The notes under the pieces were generated by a model. That model had not been told where the DNA came from, did not search any database, and worked only from the letters and a program-made list of their open reading frames with translations. 64,000 bases of DNA, taken from NCBI GenBank assembly GCA_947652115.1, contig OX393561.1:38733993-38797992 (forward strand). Direction: 5' to 3'. The position numbers were made by a program, and so were the translations under genes. Shown here in pieces: positions 57,570-64,000 of this stretch. Source of the DNA: Blastomussa wellsi (taxonomy: Eukaryota > Cnidaria > Anthozoa > Scleractinia > Plerogyridae). Positions within the stretch are counted from its first letter, which is position 1. Each line of letters begins with the position of its first letter.

Positions 57570-57980
57570 GGGGGAAAACCCAGCGCGCGAGGCGTATTCA
57601 CGGCTTTTTTGATGAAATCCTCTTCACATCGTTGTTTAACTTCGTCGAATCAAACTGTCTAGATTGGAGATTTCGAGGTCATTCGTCTCTGTGGTCGTTT
57701 ATTATGTATGGATTTGGTAGCTTTGTCATCGAACGACTGTTCTTGAGATGGAAAGACAAGTGGTATTTGTACGCGGAGTCTTGTACGTACTTTGGGTGTA
57801 TGTATGGGAGCTCAGTTGTGGTTTGGTTCTGAGATATTTTAATGCCTGCCCCTTTCCCGGCTTGATAACTTTGCAATATTTCCCAGCCTGGTTTGTTGCA
57901 AGTGTGTATCAAGAATTAGTTGCGGGATATCTGCTAACGCTTTCCAAAGATACAAATTACACGGAGCGGAAAGATTCCTG
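57570..57980 (+). pseudogene. TMEM229-like membrane protein, frameshifted copy
   Basis: The reading IHGFFDEILFTSLFNFVES, DWRFRGHSSLWSFIMYGFG and ERLFLRWKDKWY continues in another frame as [26 protein letters not shown] and [17 protein letters not shown]. This order matches the TMEM229 family (multi-pass proteins related to bacterial putative ABC transporter type IV permeases). The frame change is near 57760. After NACP the WDYSN-type segment found in the second copy (58350-58541) is missing, so two lesions separate this from an intact gene. No in-frame ATG lies right before the conserved part; an upstream exon or ATG loss is possible. Divergent from the DUF445-like gene. Confidence 0.65.
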
Positions 57981-58067
57981 AGGCCAAGGACACATGTAGG
58001 GGAATAGACCCTTTTCCTGGTTCGGTGGCCATTTTGAATTCTATTGCTCCAGTTAATTAGCTATTAT

Positions 58068-58325
58068 TGGGGGAGGCACAGGGGCCTAATGGTTAGTGCG
58101 CTGGACTCCGGATCGGACGGTCCGGGTTCGAGCCTCGGCTGTGTTCTTAGGCAACACTACTCTCACAGTGCCTCTATTTGCCCAGGGGTATAAATGGGTA
58201 CCAGCGAATTTACTCCTGGGGGGTAACCCTCCGACGAACTAGCATCCCATCCAGTGGGGAGTAGAAATACTCTCAGTCGCTTCATGCTAAGGAAACCGGG
58301 ATAAGCTCCGGTGGTATGGGCCACT
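58068..58325 (+). mobile_element. tRNA-derived SINE (family C), plus strand
   Basis: A box GGCCTAATGGTTAGTGCGCT, B box GGGTTCGAGCC, body with ACTCTCACAGTGCCTC, GTATAAATGGGTACCAGC and AGCATCCCATCC. The best-preserved family C copy here. It separates the two TMEM229-like copies. Confidence 0.8.
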
Positions 58326-58333
58326 AGGCTTGA

Positions 58334-58540
<207 letters not shown>

Positions 58541-58541
<1 letters not shown>

Positions 58542-58709
58542 ATAGACCAATTCCAATATATTAAAATTCTAACATGGTGCCGGGGCTTAGGGGAATAAAA
58601 CAAAAGAAATTATTTATTCATCCCTAAGCCTCGATGTAAAATCTTTTGTTTTACTCCCCCAAGCCTCGGTGCTATGTTATAATATTAATATATCGGAATT
58701 GGTCCATTA
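58541..58709. mobile_element. Palindromic MITE inserted in the second duplicate
   Basis: GACCAATTCCAATATATT at the left pairs with AATATATCGGAATTGGTC at the right, and the inner arms share CCGGGGCTTAGGGG-type words. In the first duplicate (about 58045-58065) the flanking CTATTGCTCCA and AGCTATTAT are joined by only a few bases, which is an empty site. Confidence 0.75.
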
Positions 58710-58900
58710 GCTATTATGGGGAAGATATCAATGACGTCGCCCATTGTTATCAATGTTCCAACCAGAAAACTCTTTTGTTTAACAAATCACAAAAACAATG
58801 TCTACAAGGTATAAATTTTATTCTACCCAACCCCTGTTGCGGTGATTTTGGAGTGTTTAGGTCAAATTTATATGCTAAATTTCTTGCTTAATATTACTCG

Positions 58901-59297
58901 GGCTACGTCCACACTACGCCGGATAAATTTGAAAACGGCGTTTTCGTTTCGAAAGCGGATAAAATGTTTTCTGTCTACATTATACTGTTTTCAAATTGTT
59001 TCGCCATCGATTTTGAAACGCTGCTTCGCAAGAAATGCTTAATACGTGCAAGAACATGCCCACATTGTCCGAGCAACGTTATTCGATTGTTTTGATGTCA
59101 GCGTTTTCAAAAAGTTCCGTTTTCGCCGTCCACACTAACACACCTAGCCAGCGTTTTCAAATTTATCCACCTTGGAGAGCGTTTTCAAAAAGTTCCGTTT
59201 TCGGTGACCGAAAACGCCGTTTTAGTGTGGACGGAAAGCCAATCCAGAGAAAAAAAGTTGCGTTTTCAAATTTATCCGGATTGGTGTGGACTTAGCC
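58901..59297. mobile_element. MITE with GGCTACGTCCACAC ends
   Basis: The left end GGCTACGTCCACAC and the inverted right end GTGTGGACTTAGCC share ~45 bp including GGATAAATTTGAAAACG. Inside are repeats of GCGTTTTCAAAAAGTTCCG. No coding capacity. Confidence 0.75.
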
Positions 59298-60150
59298 TCA
59301 GGCAAAAAATGCTCCTGCAGAATTGCGAAGAAGATATGAAATGAAAATTTAACAGGAAGAGCAAACCATAATAGTTGGTATCCTATTTTGTCAGGAGATG
59401 GCTTGAGAATTTGAAAACTTGGCAATTTTTTTCAATTGTCAATCCACTTCCATCCTCACAATCCGTAATAACAGACGTCAGTAAATGGATCAATGGTTTT
59501 CATCAAAACCATTATTTATGGTTTTCCTTTGAACAAAGGCAAGTTTTAGCATTTTAAAATGTTGCTAAAATGGCATGACAATGCCCCTTTAACCGATTCA
59601 ATGCTGCAACAAAACACTGCAAAAATGTATTGTCATAAAAATCAATCTTGATTTGCCCCAATAGAAGACTATGGGTGCATTTCTTTGGGAGAATCTGGGA
59701 ACTCCCAAAGAAACAAAGAAAAACAAAAATTTTTTTTTTGCAATTATACATAACTACTCCAGCAGTAAACAGTAAACCCGAAATATGACACCCTATTCAA
59801 GGAAAAACAAAAAAACTAAGAAAGGTTTAAACTGGTCAACTTTTTGTCATTTCCGTGATGTTTTCACTTTGGCAGACCGTTTCTTTTTTTCATTTAGCTT
59901 GCTGTTTACGCGCTGCAAAATAGTTAATACAATTTAGGTACCCTGCCTAAGGATCGTACCGGGAACAATGCCAAAAGAAGCAGGAAAAACATATATAGCC
60001 TGCATGTGGGAGTCCTCGGAATTATGTGAAATGTTTCAGCTAAACGTAGGTTGCACCGCTTTGATTTGTTGCTGTGGGCAGCTGCAGGAGTGAGAGTTGG
60101 CCACTTGATGGCGTATTCTGTCCTATTTTCCTTTAATACTTTAGGGCCCC
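59298..60150. other. Spacer with copy 2 of a dispersed segment
   Basis: 59795-60030 is the partner of 46040-46330 (see there). The rest is AT-rich with no recognised gene. Confidence 0.4.
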
Positions 60151-60155
60151 GATGC

Positions 60156-60395
60156 TCAGTGATGTGTTTTAATAGACAAACCAGTGCGGTTTGTGTAGCT
60201 TCTGTGTCGAAATGACAGCTCGTGCTGGGTATATCGCTGTTTGAATGTCCCTTTGGTCAGACCGATGTAGTTTTTACCTATGATGTCGTCCTTTGTAGAG
60301 ACACGGGCATTATAAACTGAAGGCAAGGCAGTTGTTGTCGAAGGGGTAGTTGTCCTGGTCCAGTACTGACCCCTCTCTCTCCCTCTGTCACGCAA
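60156..60395 (-). mobile_element. Penelope-type GIY-YIG endonuclease remnant
   Basis: The minus-strand frame reads YNARVSTKDDIIGKNYIGLT, KGTFKQRYTQHELSFRH and RTGLSIKTHH, matching the GIY-YIG endonuclease region of Penelope-like retroelements (YIGLT, F..R...H..SF, T.LS). Short and without the reverse transcriptase; a decayed fragment. Confidence 0.65.
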
Positions 60396-60439
60396 CGCTA
60401 CGCTCAGAGCGTAGCGTGACAGACTGGACTACAGTTGAT

Positions 60440-61074
60440 TCTAGCAGTTGCATCCGTTTTTGTACTCCACCCCTACTAGCACTGTAAATACCTATTTAAT
60501 AGTTATTAAATTTTCTTTGCCTTTATTGAAAAAATATTCTTTGATTTTGTTGTTCCAGATTTTAGATCCTTTAACCTTGGTGGAGTGTTTTTCTAGTTAG
60601 TATGCGAATAACCTATCAGAAATCTATATGTCTATAGGTCTTGTATTATGGTTGTGTAGATTCGTATTGATTATATAGAAATTGTCAAAGGTCCTGTTGT
60701 TAAAATAACGAGAAACCTGAAAAAGTAATTCTTACAACATTTTTTGCTGTTTTGCATAGATAGGTATGTATTCCCCATGTTTCCGTAATGGAAATATGAC
60801 TTAGGTGTAATGAAAGAGTTCTTACTATTGATGTAGATACATAGTGTTTAGCTTTACAAAGAATAACAACTGTTCTTGATATTTTGTCTTTGATACAATT
60901 CGATACAATTAATATGCTGTTTCCACATCAGGCTCGAATCTATATTAATTAATCCCTAGAAATTTTGTATAGATTCTACTTGTTTAACTTCCATATTATT
61001 ATGAGTTTTCTTTATGTTCAGAGAAAGTTTACTTGCCTGTAACCACAGTGAAACGTTATTTAGTTCATTATGTA
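60440..61074 (-). mobile_element. Decayed non-LTR retrotransposon (LINE) RT end
   Basis: Across shifting minus-strand frames: LNNVSLWLQASKLSLNIKKT (the RT thumb-proximal N.LS.NI.KT motif), VESIQNFLGI, then KVKGSKIWNNKIKEYFF near the 3' end. Order and spacing fit the C-terminal part of a LINE ORF2 of the CR1/jockey type. Multiple stops; dead. Confidence 0.6.
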
Positions 61075-61079
61075 CAATT

Positions 61080-62030
61080 TTTTAAAGTTTTTATTCTAAA
61101 CAGTTTAACAGAAAAATAATTACATTACGTAGCTACTTCTATATATCTTTTTCAATGTTTTCTTTCTATTAATTTAATTAACACATAATTAACTTTTTTG
61201 GTTGCTCTGATGCAATATACACACAAAAGGAATGTGCAAAAATTAGAGCAAAAAAGGTAAATAAATACAGACAGTTACAAAATGAGTTGGTTTGCATTCA
61301 CATGCATCTGTTGTTATTTAAAAATCAACTATAGCAGTCTCTGTTGAATGATTAGTGGAGAGGGGAATAATAAAACAACTGATTTTTACATCTTTGCAGT
61401 GGATTTTAGGTTCATTAGCATGTTACCGACTGAGCACACTTGTTTATAAACTAAAAAGATGGCTCCATCTGTGTATAAACTGCTGTACAATAGAAGTCTT
61501 CAGGTATGTAATTGTTGTCTCAGAATCCATTTTGGGTTGTAAATTAAACCATAAAGTTTTATCATGGTAGAATTTGCTGTTTGACACAACAACTTCCCAG
61601 ATTTTAGCCTGTCCAGTACGGACAATAGGCCATCAGCCTGTGTACAACACAAGAGGGTTTTGGCGTATAAAGGTTTGTTTTGTTATCATAACCATATAAA
61701 CTACAAAATATTAACTAACATATAAAAATATAAACGTTTTAGCATAAACGTAGCAGAGAAAGGGTGAACACTTTCTAGGACAAATAACAACAATTTTTAG
61801 ATACAAATGTAAATTTCAGTTTACTTTGAAATTGTCTTCTAGAGAGCCTTTGTAACAAAAAGTGTTATAACCTAACTTGAAATGAACAAAATAAAAGACT
61901 GAGTATAATGAATATCATACTACTATTTTGAAAAAGTATAATTACAAATTTAAAAAAAGTTGCAAGGTATGGCGGCAATGCTCAATATTTCAGTGTTAAT
62001 ATATCATTGTAAATAAACTAATTCCCCCTT
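61080..62030. other. Gene-free spacer
   Basis: A very AT-rich spacer with no gene I can support. A plus-strand frame at 61355-61570 has a CAG acceptor-like and a GTATGT donor-like site but no protein likeness. Confidence 0.4.
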
Positions 62031-62032
62031 AC

Positions 62033-64000
62033 CATCCAAACCACTTTAGACAACCATCACACTGAATCATATTGATGTCATCTCTTGAGTTTTGGCAGGC
62101 ATGACAAAACCAATCATTAGGATCCATAGTTTTCTTCTTTAATTTTTCATCATTAAAACCTTTAAATTGAAAGCATTTTATTTTATTATTGCCAATAATA
62201 AGTGTATTTAATACCAACTAACGGGATTAAGTACTTCTCAGTAATGCTGGACCCTATGGAAAGGATTATAGATTCATTTTATTTTTTATTTTATTATCTT
62301 GCCACACAGAATAACTTACAACTACTCATAAATCATTAATATACATCACAATCCTCGCATTGCATGCATGTGCATGTATTTTGAGCTGGTCAAATAGTTT
62401 CAGATTTGTAAATAAATTCACATAAAAATAGTTTGTAGTCATTTCCATTGTAAGGGTGGTTTTTGCAGTTTGTATCCTGTACCATACTCATTCAAGTTTT
62501 ATTGTATATGTGGCATGTTAAAAGGAATTTTTGATCAAATGATTTTAAACCAGTTTGATTTGTATCCTCCTTTGTTTCACATTTGTTACCATAATCATAA
62601 AACAAAGAAAAATACAAATCTAACTAATTTGAAATCAATATAATTTGGTTTTATCAACTGTGGGTTGATAATGTGAATTGGCCACCATAAAGAGATTCGA
62701 GAGCTTTGACATTATCAACCCAGTTGATAAAACCAAATTATATTGTTATACTCCTTTCACTGACGCAGCACCACAGTTTCTTTAGAAACCTACCCCCTCT
62801 AATTTGAAATCATGTTGACCCAAAAACATTTTAAACTACAACATATACAGTATATGCATGCACTTGGCTGACCTTTTACATTAAACATATTTTCTTTCTC
62901 ATCTTGTGTTGGTTTTGAGTATCTAATGTTTCCTTGTCTTTTCCTCTTCTTTTTCGTTGAGAAGAAAAACCACCTCTGTCTGTCCAACTTCTTGTTGGCA
63001 GGTCCATTTTCTTTAAGTGCTATTCTTTCCGTGGCTGGCTGCTTCAGTATTGACTGAAAGAGGAACTGCTTAGCTGCCAATCCTTTGTCTAATTCACACA
63101 GTGCATGACTATTAGTACAATGCTCAACATCACTTATTAACTGGAACAGCCTGGTCTTCAGTTTTACTTTCAAAGCAGCTGTGCTAGACTGTGTTGTACT
63201 TTGCATTGTTTGATCTCTTCAACCAACATTGACCATTCATCTGAATTACCTTGCAGATCTTCATGTTTGATCAGTGAGGGAAATGACACCTCGACTTTTG
63301 TGCTGTCCGTCTTGGGTGTCAACATAGAAACCTGATGAACATGCTTGCAGACTGTACCATGCAGGAGACTGTCAATACATGTGCACGAAAACGTGTGAGG
63401 ACATGTGTTCTTACAGGAGTGACACTTCAAACTGCAGTGGCTTTCTGAGCATGTTTCATTAACTTTCTGCACTCTGTATACCCACTTTTCATCTTCAGAT
63501 CTGACTTCCCACTCAGCCCTTCCCTTAACTTTAACATTTTCTGCATTTAATTTGGAAGCAGCCATATGGCGACGCTGAATTTCTTGAATTCTTGTAGTTT
63601 TGTAGTTTCCTTTGGTTAGTTTAATTGTTCTTTCGTATGTTTTGTCCCTGATAAATTTGAGAAGGTTGAGAAGGCAGGTGTCTACACGCTTGTTGAACTT
63701 TCCCTTTAAATAATTGTACTTGAATGTGCGGTGAAAAGCTTCGACATACATGTTTGTATTAATACCTAGTCCACATCTATAACAGAAAGCCCACTCTCGT
63801 GCCCTTGGTACCCATTCTGATTCAAAGTACTTGTGGAATGGTGTAGTTTTATCATCAGCTTGAAGATGACTAAGCATTGTGTCTAGTTGGTCACTGAAGG
63901 TTGCTTCACTGGTCTCCTCTAAAACTGTACGCAGCATCTTGTAAACCTCAGCTCCAACCATAGCATCATTCACTTTTTCTCTGATGTTCTCCCTCCAAGC
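62033..64000 (-). pseudogene. MULE-transposase-like gene with SWIM and PHD zinc fingers, partial, one frameshift
   Basis: Exon 64000-62873 (open to the window edge), then 62159-62033. The first frame (to 63170) holds a MULE-type C-terminal region: FYESEWVPRA-like FESEWVPRAREWAF, YVEAFHRTFKYNYLKGK, a Cys-rich stretch and a SWIM finger (CTCIDSLLHGTVCKHVH). Near 63205 the reading must shift one base to continue as STAALKVKLKTRLFQLISD and a basic stretch (STKKKRKR). The next exon, joined in phase through the 62873 donor, encodes half a PHD finger (WFCHACQNSRDDINMIQCDG). The rest of that finger is not found. It may be a transposon copy or a domesticated gene with an assembly error. The start lies outside the window. 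Confidence 0.65.
62635..62800. mobile_element. Second copy of the 48795-49060 hairpin family, internally deleted
   Basis: Shares TATAATTTGGTTTTATCAAC, the inverted arm, and the tail GCAGCACCACAGTTTCTTTA with 48795-49060. The central loop part is lost. It sits in the intron between the two visible exons of the MULE-like gene. Confidence 0.7.

Noticed and set aside
61355..61570. Plus-strand exon between a CAG acceptor and a GTATGT donor
   Set aside because: Splice-like borders look good, but the encoded peptide has no likeness and no partner exons were found.

Overview
The window is nuclear DNA from an animal, most likely an anthozoan cnidarian such as a stony coral. It is AT-rich, genes are split by GT-AG introns mostly a few hundred bases to a few kb long, TACATGTA-type motifs are common, and the DNA is full of small palindromic DNA transposons and tRNA-derived SINEs. 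The animal assignment rests on metazoan genes (AP-1 gamma adaptin, an Iroquois TALE homeobox gene). The cnidarian assignment is an inference from repeat style and gene divergence. No prokaryotic features (operons, CRISPR, IS elements) are present. All gene models below were built by hand from splice sites and reading phase.

Layout. (1) 302-13397, plus strand: the 3' two-thirds of AP1G1, 15 exons ending at a TGA. The gene starts left of the window. Its introns hold Tc1-type MITEs, two SINEs, a 41-bp minisatellite and a 3.7-kb last intron with a promoter-like spot. (2) 13400-24900: no recognisable gene; hairpins, SINEs (one with a triplicated head) and foldback elements. (3) 24919-27365: a 2.4-kb element with 12-bp inverted termini and a 7-bp target duplication. 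It carries a two-exon gene of unknown function with apparent frameshifts. (4) 27400-29000: gene-poor, with degraded receptor-like reading frames on the minus strand. (5) 29529-34021, plus strand: a complete Iroquois (Irx) homeobox gene, 7 coding exons, 447 codons. (6) 34600-47000: gene-poor, with foldback elements, a diverged tandem array, a SINE and some AT-rich spacer.

(7) 47323-57215, minus strand: a complete 10-exon gene for a 330-residue membrane protein that I cannot assign to a vertebrate family; its C-terminal two-thirds look DUF445-like. (8) 57570-58540, plus strand and head-to-head with it: a TMEM229-like sequence with a frameshift and an internal deletion, followed by a partial second copy. 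A SINE and a MITE inserted differently into the two copies. (9) 58540-61100: MITEs, a Penelope-type GIY-YIG remnant and a LINE reverse-transcriptase remnant. (10) 62033-64000, minus strand: the 3' part of a MULE-transposase-like gene with a SWIM zinc finger and half a PHD finger, carrying one frameshift.

The intact host genes are functionally unrelated: clathrin-adaptor trafficking (AP1G1), transcriptional patterning (Irx) and an unknown membrane protein. Nothing indicates a shared pathway. The most unusual items are the DUF445-like gene with its divergent neighbour, the terminal-inverted-repeat element carrying a spliced gene, and two MITEs whose CAGGG ends and 5-bp target duplications point to the hAT5-type group.
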